64,000 nt of DNA from Eutreptiella sp. 'Long Island Sound 2002' (GCA_964036045.1 OZ038383.1:61757725-61821724); one strand, 5' to 3'; positions 23,197 through 33,775 are shown, counted from the stretch's first letter. Program-made: numbers and translations. The notes: a model not told the origin generated them from the sequence alone.

Positions 23197-23900
23197 GAAA
23201 GAGTACACACATGTGATCACCACCAGGTTTGCTGCACTGTGCGTTCATTATGTTTGTCCGCTGCGGTACGAATGTGCCCATGCCTGACTGTCCAAGATTG
23301 AAGGAGGTCTCCAAGGTCTTTAGGGTGGGGATGCCCAAAAAGGAGGTTGAAGACACGCCAACGATAATTGCCGTTCAACAATGATACAGGACAATACATG
23401 ACAATTTGGGGGTGTCTACAGCCCCAAAATATTCCACGGAAGGGGTTCCGTCAAATATTTTGGGGGTCTACACCCCCAAAATGGTGGGGTACATTAGGAA
23501 CAGGCCTATGCATGCCCAGAGCGTGCCTATGGACGCCTCTGTGCCAGCCATGGCGCTGGCACAAGGCGCACCCCCCCCTTCCCCAACTGCAACACAGAGT
23601 GCTTCAAGGGTAGGGGACATGAGTACGCATGCCCAGAGCATGCCTAATGTGATGTGGGAAAGAGTACACACATGTGATCACCACTAGGTTTGCTGCACTG
23701 TGCGTGCATTATGTTTGTCCGCAATGGTACGAATGTGCCCATGCCTGACTGCCCAAGATTGAAGGCGGTCTCCAAGGTCTTCAGGGTGGGGATGCCCAAA
23801 AAGGAGGTTGAAGACACGCCAACGATAATTGCCGTTCAACAACGATACATGACAATACATGACAATTTGGGGGGTGTACACCCCCAAAATATTTGACGGA
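23197..23900. repeat. Direct duplication of 245 bp around a copied ORF fragment
   Basis: 23,197-23,450 and 23,657-23,900 are near-identical direct copies (GAAAGAGTACACACATGTG through AACGATAATTGCCGTTCAAC and beyond). Each ends in the first hairpin-type units of the array. Between them, 23,492-23,655 duplicates part of the BED-like ORF at 29,789-29,952 with three mismatches. Confidence 0.85.
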
Positions 23901-26020
23901 AGGGGTTCCGTCAAATATTTGGAGGGTCTACACCCCCCAAATATTTGACGGAAGGGGTTCCGTCAAATATTTGGTGGGTGTACAGGGGTTCCGTCAAATA
24001 TTTGGTGGGTGTACAGCCCCCAAATATTTGACGGAAGGGGTTCCGTCAAATATTTGGTGGGTGTACAGCCCCCAAATATTTGACGGAAGGGGTTCCGTCA
24101 AATATTTGGTGGGTCTACACCCCCCAAATATTTGACGGAAGGGGTTCCGTCAAATATTTGGAGGGTGTACATCCCCCAAATATTTGACGGAAGGGGTTCC
24201 GTCAAATATTTGGTGGGTGTACAGGGGTTCCGTCAAATATTTGGTGGGTGTACAGCCCCCAAATATTTGACGGAAGGGGTTCCGTCAAATATTTGGGGGG
24301 TGTACAGCCCCCAAATATTTGACGGAAGGGGTTCCGTCAAATATTTGGTGGGTCTACAACCCCCAAATATTTCACGGAAGGGGTTCCGTCAAATATTTGG
24401 TGGATGTACAGGGGTTCCGTCAAATATTTGGTGGGTGTACAGCCCCCAAATATTTGACGGAAGGGGTTCCGTCAAATATTTGGTGGGTGTAAAGCCCCCA
24501 AATATTTGACGGAAGGGGTTCCGTCAAATATTTGGTGGGTCTACACCCCCCAAATATTTGACGGAAGGGGTTCCGTCAATTGTTTGGTGAGTCTACAGCC
24601 CCCAAATATTTGACGGAAGGGGCTCCGTCAAATATTTGGTGGGTCTACACCCCCCAAATATTTGACGGAAGGGGTTCCGTCAAATATTTCGTGGGTCTAC
24701 AGCCCCCAAATATTTGACCGAAGGGGTTCCGTCAAATATTTGGTGGGTGTACAGGGGTTCCGTCAAATATTTGGTGGGTTTACAGCCCCCAAATATTTGA
24801 CGGAAGGGGTTCCGTCAAATATTCGGTGGGTGTACAGCCCCCAAATATTTGACGGAAGGGGTTCCGTCAACTATTTGGTGGGTCTACACCCCCCAAATAT
24901 TTGACGGAAGGGGTTCCGTCAAATATTTGGTGGGTGTACACCACCCAAATATTTGACGGAAGGGGTTCCGTCAAATATTTGGAGGGTGTACAGCCCCCAA
25001 ATATTTGACGGAAGGGGTTCCGTCAAATATTTGGTGGGTCTACAGCCCCCAAATATTTGACGGAAGGGGTTCCGTCAAATATTTGGTGGGTGTACAGGGG
25101 TTCCGTCAAATATTTGGGTGGTGGAAAAGCCCCCAAATATTTGACGGAAGGGGTTCCGTCAAATATTTGGTGGGTGTACAGCCCCCAAATATTTGACGGA
25201 AGGCGTTCCGTCAAATATTTGGTGGGTGTACAGCCCCCAAATATTTGACGGAAGGGGTTCCGTCAAACATTTGGTGGGTCTACAGCCCCCAAATATTTGA
25301 CGGAAGGGGTTCCGTCAAATATTTGGTGGGTGTACAGCCCCCAAATATTTGACGGAAGGGGTTCCGTCAAATATTTGGTGGGTCTACACCCCCCAAATAT
25401 TTGACGGAAGGGGTTCCGTCAAACATTTGGTGGGTCTACACCCCCCAAATATTTGACGGAAGGGGTTCCGTCAAATATTTGGTGGGTGTACAGCCCCCAA
25501 ATATTTGACCGAAGGGGTTCCGTCAAATATTTGGTGGGTCTACACCCCCCAAATATTTGACGGAAGGGGTTCCGCCAGATATTTGGTGGGTGTACAGGGG
25601 TTCCGTCAAATATTTGGAGGGTGTACAGCCCCCAAATATTTGACGGAAGGGGTTCCGTCAAATATTTGGTGGGTGTACAGCCCCCAAATATTTGACGCAA
25701 GGGGTTGCGTCAAATATTTGGTGGGTCTACACCCCCCAAATATTTGACGGAAGGGGTTCCGTCAAATATTTGGTGGGTCTACACCCCCCAAATATTTGAC
25801 GGAAGGGGTTCCGTCAAATATTGGGTCGGTCTACAGCCCCCAAATATTTGACAGAAGGGGTTCCGTCAAACATTTGGTGGGTCTACAGCCCCCAAATATT
25901 TGACGGAAGGGTTTCCGTCAAATATTTGGAGGGTGTACAGCCCCCAAATATTTGACGGAAGGGGTTCCGTCAAATATTTGGTGGGTGTACAGGGGTTCCG
26001 TCAAATATTTGGTGGGTGTA
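23405..26020. repeat. 2.6-kb tandem array of perfect-hairpin units
   Basis: About 50 head-to-tail units of about 50 bp. Each unit is an inverted repeat, CAAATATTTGACGGAA then GGGG then the exact complement TTCCGTCAAATATTTG, joined by GTGGGTGTACAGCCCC or close variants. In at least seven places one arm is missing (GTACAGGGGTTCCGTC), giving a higher-order pattern. The open frames across it (PSNIWWVYSPQIFDG repeats on both strands) follow from the repeat and are not genes. There are no unique spacers, so it is not a CRISPR array. Confidence 0.95.
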
Positions 26021-26027
26021 CAGTTCG

Positions 26028-26195
26028 CCTACTGTGCGCCTTCCAGCCACAGCTACCTGGCTCGGTCCGAGCCATTGCGCTTCGCGACTGAACCTTTATC
26101 GCCTGCTGTGCGCCTTTGAGCCTCAGCTTTAGGTTTCAGTCCAAGCCATTGCGCTTCGCGACTAAGCCTTGACGTAGCCAGTGTGTGCCTCTGAG
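26028..26195. repeat. Two-copy tandem repeat of about 75 bp after the hairpin array
   Basis: Two diverged copies share CTGTGCGCCTT, TCAGTCCAAGCC or its variant, and GCCATTGCGCTTCGCGACT. They separate the array from the next ORF. Confidence 0.7.
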
Positions 26196-26385
26196 CAGCA
26201 GCAACGGCGTCTCCTGGACCAGCCGGTGAGCCTGAGGACCAGCCCGGCTGGCACTTTGAGTACCAAGGACCTGCCCTTGATTGCCCCCCCCGAGTTGTGG
26301 GAGCCCCATAGTGGTCACGGTTGTGGACCCTGCAAGCCTCGAAGGTCACCCAAACCACTAACAGTCGTGGTGCACGAGCCAAGCA

Positions 26386-27874
26386 ATGGACCAGCCTGCT
26401 GAATGGCCACCGGAGCACTTGCTGGAGCCAGCAAGAATGAAGTATGGCCTAATGCTGGCCACAGGACAATTGGGGTGGGAGGCCACACCGGAGGTGGCCG
26501 GGCGCCTATGGCGACGGTTGAGGGACCGCATGGCCTCGTGTGACCTTGACGTGGTGAATCTGCATGGTTGCAGGGCATTGTGCCGGTTCATGTACACCGA
26601 GAATGGGTTTGCCAAGCCCACCATGCATGATGGGGGGAGGCCTCGTGCACTACCGGGATGTTGCCACAGACCTGTGGGAACGACTTGCGAAACGGAACAC
26701 TGGCCGGCCAGGCAGTCGTAAGGCCGGTGCTATTGCCGGGTGGCCGTCCAGTGTGAAGACAGCAGAGCAAAGGGACGTTTGGTGTGAACTGGTGTGTGCC
26801 CTACCTCTGGTCGACGAGTGGCCGTTCTGGACTGGGGACGTGGCGTATCCCACCCCTACCATGGGTTACTTCTATGACAAGGCTTTTCGCCATGTGACGC
26901 CTGGCCCATATCTGTGGCCCCAAGCGACAAGTGGGCCCAAACCACTGTTGAGCGACCTGTTGCCAAGCCCCAAGGCGCGCGCTAGCGGTCGGCGCAACTC
27001 GTTGCTGCCTCAGGCTGCGGTCCCACGTGCGTGTGTCACTGTCACCCAGACACGGCAAGAGCGCTTTGACCAGGCGTTGCTGCAAGCCGCCCATGGGGCA
27101 GCCCGCTGCCTCACGATTGCATGCCAAGGGCTGCAAGAGCAGCGCCGAGAACCATTGACTGAGGACAGCCTGGTGGCAGCATACACGCTGGGCCGCCACT
27201 TCGCGAACAGCATGCGGGTGCCTATGCAAGACTGCAACGAGCTCTTGCTGCGTTGCAGTCCCTTTAGCCCAGAGGTGCCAGACAGTCATCCCGGTCGTTT
27301 GCATGCGGCCGTACGGGTTATGGACAACGCATGGAGGGATGATGCACGGCTTGAGATGCTGCAGGTACTAGTGGAGGAGATGGAGGCGGCCGGTGTACAG
27401 CCAGCATACACCCAACGATTAAGTCCAGGAGGGCACCCCCGGGGTGACCCAAGTGACTCCACGTCCTCTGCCGTAGCGCAGGGGGTTGGAGCGGCGGTGC
27501 GCATGGAGGAGACGGAGGCGGCCGGTGTACAGCGACCATGCACCCAACCTTTAAGTCAAGAAGGGCACCCCCGAGGTGACCCAAGTGACTCCACGTCCTC
27601 TGCTGTAGCGCAGGATGGTGGAGCGGCGGTGCGCATGGCAAGAGACCCCTCAGGCGATGAGTCTGTGACTCCCACTTCGTCCTCCCTGGCACAAGGGCGT
27701 GGTCCCCCGGCAGGTGCACCTAGGGTGGAGACTGGTGAGGTGTTAAGTCCACCTGCCCCCCCTCCCGAGGTGGTGCGAACGCGGCATGTGTTGAACGTGG
27801 AACACCGGACCCCTGGTCCCAGGTCTGCCCCGCCGGTGAGTCACACTCCCCGGCCCCCCACCCTGTGTGTCTGA
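26386..27874 (+). CDS. Unknown protein of the giant hAT, with C-terminal repeats
   Basis: ATG 26,386 (MDQPAEWPPEHLLEP) runs to a G run near 26,635. There the frame changes and continues to TGA 27,872 (VHYRDVATDLWERLAKRN...). The N-terminal 300 residues look globular. They are followed by two copies of a 37-residue module (MEAAGVQPAYTQRLSPGGHP type) and a Pro/Ser-rich tail. I recognise no family. The frameshift coincides with a homopolymer, so an assembly error is a fair explanation. It sits directly upstream of the deubiquitinase-like gene on the same strand. Confidence 0.5.
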
Positions 27875-27960
27875 CACCAGCGGCTAGTGATGGAGGGGTG
27901 GCGAGTTCCTTGGAGGAGTCTCCTGTACCACTGGCATAGAAACCCAAGGAGCCAGCTGCT

Positions 27961-29709
27961 ATGGACTGCAGTCCTTCTAGCACAGGCACTGTGGCGACAG
28001 TGAAGGCCTGCAGTCAGTCTAGTGCGGATTCAGGGTACACCCCGGTTGAACACCCTAGTTCATTGGCGACAGTGAGGGCTTGCAGTCAGTCCAGTGCAGA
28101 GTCAGCGACCACCCCGGTTGCACACCCCAGTTCTGTGGGACAGAGCCCACGGAGCAAGAAGCGCCCAGGGGTTCCCCCACCAAGTAATGGGGCTGCCGTG
28201 AAACGTGGCAAGAAAGAGCAAGGCACAAAGACAGCGCTGATAGATCCAGATGCTATGGCATTGGACCACGTGGACAAAAAGCCCAGCAAGGCCGAGGTTG
28301 GCAGAGTCCTATCAACGGCAAGGTCCTTGAAGCTTCGCATTCTTCCCGACCAATACGTTGCCGGGGCATGTTTCTACTATGCCGTGGCCAAAAGCCTGCA
28401 TGCTATCACCAGCAACACCCCGTTGGACGACGCATCGCTGCGGGCAAGGGCCATCGCCGTGTTTCGCGACATGTGTGGGCTTTCAATTCAAGAGTCTTCA
28501 CTATCTGTGAACCGGGATCTTGAGAAGGACACATGGCGTGGCCGGCCCCAAGGGGGAATGGCTGACCACTTTGCTGCCTTGGCGAAGCACGTGGACGGTA
28601 GTGTGGTGTTGCTGCGATCAGTCAGGTACAGCATTGTGACGTCAGGGTTTGGGATCGACAGCGCGTTGACATCAGCTACTGTTTGGGTGCCTGGACGGGA
28701 GCATCCGCTGCACTACCGTGACTGTGGGGATATGGAGGAGCAGTGCCACCGGGCGACGGTGGTGGTTATTGCCGAGGCGGAACGAGATGGTGTCAAAGGA
28801 GGTGGTCATTTCCGGGGTGCAGTCTTTGACCATTCGCTGCAGGTAGCCCCCTTTTGCACGTTGCACGGGATGATGGGCATCTTGGCATACAAGCGTGGGC
28901 CGGTTGGGGGGGTTAGAGCGTGGCATTTGCAACTAGGGGTTGGTGGTATGAAGGGCCACACCAATGCAACCGACTGCCGCCGCACTCGTCGAGTGCAACG
29001 GACACGCAACTACAAGCCACTGGTGACCCTGGTGAACAAGATGGCAAGGCAGATGTTGCCTGATTGGTTCACATGGACGGCCGTTGGGGTGGTTGCTCTG
29101 TCATGTTGTTTGTCGTACGAGCAGTTCTGGCAATACTGTGGTCCCTGTGGGGTGAAGGTTCTGCGGGAGGGGGGGGAGACAGCCATGCCAGCGCAGATAT
29201 TGCATGTGACGAACCAGGGACAGAGTTTGCGCCAGCGTGTGAAGGAGGGAATGAAGGGGAGACCGGTTGGGTTACCTGACAACCCCCCCCCGTGTCCGTG
29301 TGGGGGTGACCTGAGAGAGGCACCAATGTATACATCGGTGGTGTACAACGAGGTCGTGGGGTTACATGTCCACAACCAGCAGGAGTACAAGTTGGTTGTG
29401 GACCATGAGTTTCTCGATTGCTTGGGGTGGCAATGGTCCTTGCATGCCATGGTGTTGCACATTGGAGCGACGAGGGAGGAGGGACACTTTGTGGTGCATG
29501 TCGTTTTCAACGACAGGTGGTGGTTGTGTAACGACACCACGGTGAAGGCCATGAACCCCCCCCCCCCCCGACCCGCGAAAGGCGACGTTTCTGCTATACA
29601 AGCGGAAACAGACAGATTTGGTTGTACCAGACATGTCGCAGCGTGCCTCCCAACGGACAGGACCGCCGGCCCCTGGTCAGACACGGGATGCCCGGAGCGT
29701 ACCTACTGA
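27961..29709 (+). CDS. Deubiquitinase-like cysteine protease of the giant hAT
   Basis: 582 codons from ATG 27,961 to TGA 29,707. After a Ser-rich, lysine-rich leader, residues about 128-260 (PDQYVAGACFYYAVAKSL, later GGHFRGAVFDHS) resemble an OTU-type Cys box and His box. A Cys-rich patch (PPCPCGGD) follows. Residues about 490-530 read LHAMVLHIGATREEGHFVVHVVF then WWLCNDTTV, close to the His box and final ND of ubiquitin-specific proteases (C19). Whether the first part is the C19 Cys box or a separate OTU domain is unclear. Ubiquitin or SUMO proteases are known passengers of several plant and animal transposons. It overlaps the start of the next ORF. Confidence 0.5.
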   Translation: MDCSPSSTGTVATVKACSQSSADSGYTPVEHPSSLATVRACSQSSAESATTPVAHPSSVGQSPRSKKRPGVPPPSNGAAVKRGKKEQGTKTALIDPDAMALDHVDKKPSKAEVGRVLSTARSLKLRILPDQYVAGACFYYAVAKSLHAITSNTPLDDASLRARAIAVFRDMCGLSIQESSLSVNRDLEKDTWRGRPQGGMADHFAALAKHVDGSVVLLRSVRYSIVTSGFGIDSALTSATVWVPGREHPLHYRDCGDMEEQCHRATVVVIAEAERDGVKGGGHFRGAVFDHSLQVAPFCTLHGMMGILAYKRGPVGGVRAWHLQLGVGGMKGHTNATDCRRTRRVQRTRNYKPLVTLVNKMARQMLPDWFTWTAVGVVALSCCLSYEQFWQYCGPCGVKVLREGGETAMPAQILHVTNQGQSLRQRVKEGMKGRPVGLPDNPPPCPCGGDLREAPMYTSVVYNEVVGLHVHNQQEYKLVVDHEFLDCLGWQWSLHAMVLHIGATREEGHFVVHVVFNDRWWLCNDTTVKAMNPPPPRPAKGDVSAIQAETDRFGCTRHVAACLPTDRTAGPWSDTGCPERTY

Positions 29710-30742
29710 CACCTCGGTGCCAGCCATGGCGCTGGCACCAAGTGCGTCCCCCCCCACCCCTCCTTCAACACAGGGTGCATCAAGGGTGGGGTACATCAGG
29801 AACAGGCCTATGCATGCCCAGAGCGTGCCTATGGACGCCTCTGTGCCAGCCATGGCGCTGGCACAAGGCGCACCCCCCCCTTCCCCAACTGCAACACAGA
29901 GTGCTTCAAGGGTAGGGGACATGGGTACGCATGCCCAGAGCATGCCTAATGAGATGTGTGTGGCTGCCTCGGCGCCGCTACAGACGTCCTCACAATTTGT
30001 TGAGGCAGTGGCACAGTTGCTGCAGAAGCGCAAGGTGCGAGTGGCAAGGCATCTGAGAGTGCGTGTTGAAGCACACCAGATGCAACTGAGAGCACGGCAT
30101 GCAAAAGAGTGGGATGCGCGGCATGCAGAGCATGGCATGTCACAATCCTCAGTGGCACAATCAGTCGAGCAAGACAGGTCGAAGTCTGTTGCATTGGCCG
30201 CATCGGGGAAGGACGCATTGTGCGTGTTGATGCAGGCCACTCCCATGCAACTGGACAGTGGTCCAAAGACACTACAAATGTTTGTAGCCGCTCATTGGCA
30301 GTATCAGTTCACGATAAGTGGGGGTGTTGAGTGTGTGTGGTGTGCGTGGGCAAACGTGTGTGGCATTCCTGGGGTGGCGCGTCCCCCTAAGAAAAGTGAA
30401 GCCCTGGTATTGGGAACATATGCTGTAGGGATGCGCATGAAGACCTCCGGCCCAAAAACGTGGCGGAAGGAGGTGTTGGAAAGCCACTTGGGGTTATCAC
30501 GTGGCACAACATCAAACCGAAAGAATCTGCATAGGCCAGGGCACCACCACGGATTGGCTGAGGACAATTTCAAGCTGCATTGTGCAGAGCGGTATCGCGC
30601 ATTGTGCCCCACTGCTGGTGCCACAGCTGTGGTGGTGGGAGCAACCGTTGTGTTCGTCAGGGGGGAAGCCATGGACATTGGTGTGGCAGTGTCGGATGCT
30701 GAGGCAGCCATTGTGTCACGGTTGGTTGAGGTGTATATATAG
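29633..30742 (+). CDS. BED-finger-like ORF, probable N-terminal part of the hAT transposase
   Basis: ATG 29,633 starts a Pro/Ala-rich region with two 40-residue copies of a SVPMDASVPAMALAQGAPPP-type module, then a helical segment (VEAVAQLLQKRKVRVARHLR). Residues about 220-310 read AAHWQYQF, ECVWC, then HLGLSRGTTSNRKNLHRPGHHH. This fits a BED zinc finger (aromatic, CxxC, H-x4-H), though with a long insert. The frame ends at TAG 30,740 and the transposase ORF follows seven bases later in the same frame. The two are therefore probably one gene divided by an intron, a nonsense codon or readthrough. Confidence 0.6.
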   Translation: MSQRASQRTGPPAPGQTRDARSVPTDTSVPAMALAPSASPPTPPSTQGASRVGYIRNRPMHAQSVPMDASVPAMALAQGAPPPSPTATQSASRVGDMGTHAQSMPNEMCVAASAPLQTSSQFVEAVAQLLQKRKVRVARHLRVRVEAHQMQLRARHAKEWDARHAEHGMSQSSVAQSVEQDRSKSVALAASGKDALCVLMQATPMQLDSGPKTLQMFVAAHWQYQFTISGGVECVWCAWANVCGIPGVARPPKKSEALVLGTYAVGMRMKTSGPKTWRKEVLESHLGLSRGTTSNRKNLHRPGHHHGLAEDNFKLHCAERYRALCPTAGATAVVVGATVVFVRGEAMDIGVAVSDAEAAIVSRLVEVYI

Positions 30743-30748
30743 TTACGC

Positions 30749-32689
30749 ATGTGCACTTCCATCCGTGCTATAAGTGAGCGCATCCTTCTGCACTGTTCTC
30801 TGACATCCGCCCCTGGGCACCATGCATCACGGCGGTGGATAGTTCAGAAGGCTATTGCCGCAATGCATGATGCCATGCAGGATGAGCTAACGCATGCCCT
30901 ATTCTTGGCAACGTTCATTGCAGTGTTACTTGACGGCTCGGATAGGCAGAGGCATCGCATCAATGAGTACGCCATTCTGCTTATTTTCCCGAGGACTGGC
31001 CCTGGGGGCATGTGTGAGGTGTTCCTTGGTGTGGTGGATGTGGCCTGTGGTGATGCGCATGAGGTTGCAACGCAGCTAGAATGCGTCCTGATGTCCTGGA
31101 TTCCTGACCGTGATTGGTGGGCAAAGAGGGTAGTGACCTTTGCAGTGGACGGGGCTTCTAACCTTGGTGTGCGGGGTGCCAGTGCGCGGCAGGTTGTTGA
31201 TGTCTCACACATTGAGAGCAATGTGTTCGCCTTGATTGGGAAGTGGTTAGTGTTGATGACACCCTTGGGTGAGCTGTGCCATGTGTTGCAGCGCAAGTTG
31301 GGTCTTGCATTGGAGGCTGCTGGCCCAACCCATGTTGATTACTTGGCGGCCGTCAATCGGCAACGAGGCTTGTACAATGGGGCACGGCAGTGGAAGGAGT
31401 TGCAAAAGTGTGTGCAAAGGCATGTGCAGGATAAACGTAGTGGCTTGCAGCTCATCCCCACAAGTCATCGCATCAGGTGGTCACAGGCGCATGCACGGCG
31501 CAACACTGCTTTTTTGGCCAATGTCCCTTGGGTGGCACGACACTTGGATTCCAAGGTGCAGCATTCTACCAAGGAGGAGGATGTGTGGGAGGACTGCCAT
31601 GATGCCAGTTTGCTTGCATGGGGGGTGGTCTACGGGGACATCCTGCATGGCATGCGGTGTTTTAACAGTGTGGCACAACTACGTGCGCCCACTGGTGCAC
31701 ACTTAGCCACTGCAACGGGTATGCTAGAAGCCCGGTTGCAGAGGGTGGCTCGCGAGGAGGGTCCAGGGTGGTTGCAATTCAAGGAGCAGACTGCAACTGG
31801 TGCGTGGCGTGGTGTGCAGTTGGTCCAGTTTGATTCGGGTGGGCAGAAGTGTGCAACAACCCCTCCTTTCCCAGGCGTTCAGGCGCGTGCAGTGACCGAT
31901 GTGTTGCTTGCAGGCATCAAGGAGGGGCAGGCAACCATTGACCCCAGGGGGGTGTTGGAGTGCGCAGTCTTGTTGGACCATGGCCGTTTCGTTGCCCTCC
32001 CGGTCAATGAGCGTGCTGCATATGGGTTGGAGCAGTTGCGTCAGTTCATGACTTCACACCAAGAAGAGTTGGGTGCAGCCAATGTGAACTGTGACCGTGC
32101 CTTGGTAGAGTGGGAAGGCCTTAAGGAGCACATGGTGCAGCACTTTGCAACTGTGCAAATGTCCAAGATGTGGGAGGCACGGCCACCTGAAAGGGCACAT
32201 GCGCAGTGGGGGAATGTGTGGCGCGTTCTCGCATTATTGCGAACATATTGCCCCGCTGAAGCTGCAGTAGAGCGTGCCATCTCTTTGCGTGGGAGGTTCT
32301 GCAGTAGTATGCATGACAATGTGGAGACACATGTCCTGAGCATGTGCATGGCATTGCATTCCAACTTGCCCCCTTTACAGCAATGGGCAAAGGGACAAGG
32401 CGTTGCAGTGGCACGCCACCTGGCTACCCATGCACGCTTCGATGTGCGCCCAAGACAAAGGGTTTCAAAGAAGGTAGGGGACAGAGAATCTGTGGAGGCT
32501 GCAATGCTTCAATGTCTGCAAGGTAATGAAGCAGTGGCTGATGATGGTGACAGCCTGCCCTTCTTTGGAGGGCCGGGTACACCACTGAGCTCAACGGCAC
32601 CCTCAGGAAAGGGTACAGAACGGCACCAGGCAGATGTGGTCAGCATTGTTGCACCTGATGGGACCCCTGATTCACACTGGCAACCATGA
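30749..32689 (+). CDS. hAT-family transposase
   Basis: An intact 646-codon ORF. Candidate catalytic acids are D62 in LLDGSD, D134 in FAVDGASN and E508 in CPAEAAVERAISL, in the spacing and contexts of hAT transposases (D, D, and E within the C-terminal dimerisation signature). HRIRWSQ and the helical middle also fit. It lies in the right third of an element with 8-bp target duplications and CAG ends, as expected. The first ATG (30,749) lacks the BED domain, which is on the in-frame ORF just upstream. The gene is the most intact part of the element. Confidence 0.85.
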   Translation: MCTSIRAISERILLHCSLTSAPGHHASRRWIVQKAIAAMHDAMQDELTHALFLATFIAVLLDGSDRQRHRINEYAILLIFPRTGPGGMCEVFLGVVDVACGDAHEVATQLECVLMSWIPDRDWWAKRVVTFAVDGASNLGVRGASARQVVDVSHIESNVFALIGKWLVLMTPLGELCHVLQRKLGLALEAAGPTHVDYLAAVNRQRGLYNGARQWKELQKCVQRHVQDKRSGLQLIPTSHRIRWSQAHARRNTAFLANVPWVARHLDSKVQHSTKEEDVWEDCHDASLLAWGVVYGDILHGMRCFNSVAQLRAPTGAHLATATGMLEARLQRVAREEGPGWLQFKEQTATGAWRGVQLVQFDSGGQKCATTPPFPGVQARAVTDVLLAGIKEGQATIDPRGVLECAVLLDHGRFVALPVNERAAYGLEQLRQFMTSHQEELGAANVNCDRALVEWEGLKEHMVQHFATVQMSKMWEARPPERAHAQWGNVWRVLALLRTYCPAEAAVERAISLRGRFCSSMHDNVETHVLSMCMALHSNLPPLQQWAKGQGVAVARHLATHARFDVRPRQRVSKKVGDRESVEAAMLQCLQGNEAVADDGDSLPFFGGPGTPLSSTAPSGKGTERHQADVVSIVAPDGTPDSHWQP

Positions 32690-32711
32690 CTTCATCACTT
32701 TTCGCAGAGGT

Positions 32712-33200
32712 ATGGAGTGTGCCACATGCAAGAAGGAGGTTCGCATCTGGTGCAATACATGTCTGCCGTGCCATGCATGCTTTTGCGCAAGTCCACGTCC
32801 TTGTGGGAACGTGGTGGTGAATGTTGTAGATGATGTCTGTGATGAGGGGGAGAACAATAGTGCAAACGAATTGGCCACACCACGGAAGCCAAATAAGAGG
32901 CGTGGTGTGGCCAGGATGCAGGCGAAATTGGTGATGGCCACGCAGAATGGCAGGCTGCGTGATTGGTCAAAGGGGGCGCCGTTGAACTGTCTAAATGTGC
33001 TTGGTGTGAAGGTGGCAGGTAATAGCGATCGGCAGGAACTGCGGGACCTTGCTACGCAGCATGCGTTGCCATTATTGGAAGAATGGGATGCCTTTGTGCC
33101 GGACACGGACCGTGTCACCCGTTCTGCGGCACCACCAAGCAGCTCCCAGCCCAGTTGCTCGCAGCCAGTGGATGACATGGATGGACTCATCGATGAATGA
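32712..33200 (+). CDS. Cys-rich zinc-binding-like protein at the right end of the hAT
   Basis: ATG 32,712 gives MECATCKKEVRIWCNTCLPC and CFC..PRPC, a cluster of CxxC pairs likely to bind zinc. A basic stretch (RKPNKRRGVARMQ) and an acidic C-terminus (DDMDGLIDE) follow, ending at TGA. TTTTCGCAG just upstream could be a 3' splice site, so it may be a terminal exon spliced to the transposase rather than a separate protein. Confidence 0.45.
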   Translation: MECATCKKEVRIWCNTCLPCHACFCASPRPCGNVVVNVVDDVCDEGENNSANELATPRKPNKRRGVARMQAKLVMATQNGRLRDWSKGAPLNCLNVLGVKVAGNSDRQELRDLATQHALPLLEEWDAFVPDTDRVTRSAAPPSSSQPSCSQPVDDMDGLIDE

Positions 33201-33447
33201 GAGGATGCCCACGTATTTGCATGTGCCCTTTTGTTGTTGTGTGCTGTCTTCGAAGATTTTTCCCATTTTCCCTGTTTGCACATTTGATTTGATGTTCTGT
33301 GGCATTACCACGACCATTTTATTTGTGGATCTGAATTTGACTGATGCTGGTTGCAATGGTCATGATGCAATCCCTTGAGATGTTTCCCATTTGGCTTTTT
33401 TGTGTGGTGGTTGTTCAATTTTCCCACTTTTCCTGGTCCCACATTTT

Positions 33448-33513
33448 CCCCTTTCCCCTTTCCACTTTCCCCTTTCCCCTTTCCCATTTCCCCTTTCCCC
33501 TTTCCCCTTTCCC
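33448..33513 (+). repeat. Pyrimidine tract (CCCTTTC)n
   Basis: An almost pure pyrimidine run of CCCTTT units just inside the right subterminal inverted repeat. It is purine-rich on the other strand and could form triplex structures. Confidence 0.9.
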
Positions 33514-33524
33514 AAAGTACGCAA

Positions 33525-33775
33525 ACAAATTGTCTGCTCAAACAACCAAAATCAGAATCAAATTGAAGTTGTCACATACACTACTGTCAACAACAGGTGT
33601 GCAATTGCCTTCCAAACAGGGGGGTCTGTGTTTTCTGTGGCGCCTTTTCTCCTTGCGGGGGGGGGGGAGGGAGACTGGAAAGCACCCGATAGTGGGGGGG
33701 GGGGGGATGGGTGGGGGGGGTTTCCTGTGAAGAATTTGGTGTGGACAATGGCGGGGGGGGGGGCATTGGACCCCT
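33525..33775 (+). repeat. Right subterminal inverted repeat of the giant hAT
   Basis: Inverted partner of 16,135-16,385. It lies between a pyrimidine tract and the (ATCAGAC) repeats that precede the right tip. Confidence 0.85.

Noticed and set aside
23405-26020. CRISPR-like array of palindromic repeats
   Set aside because: Units are contiguous with near-constant linkers and no unique spacers, in a eukaryotic transposon.
23893-26090. Open frames of 60-125 codons on both strands (PSNIWWVYSPQIFDG...)
   Set aside because: They are translations of the hairpin minisatellite and repeat with its period; no start, end or domain logic.
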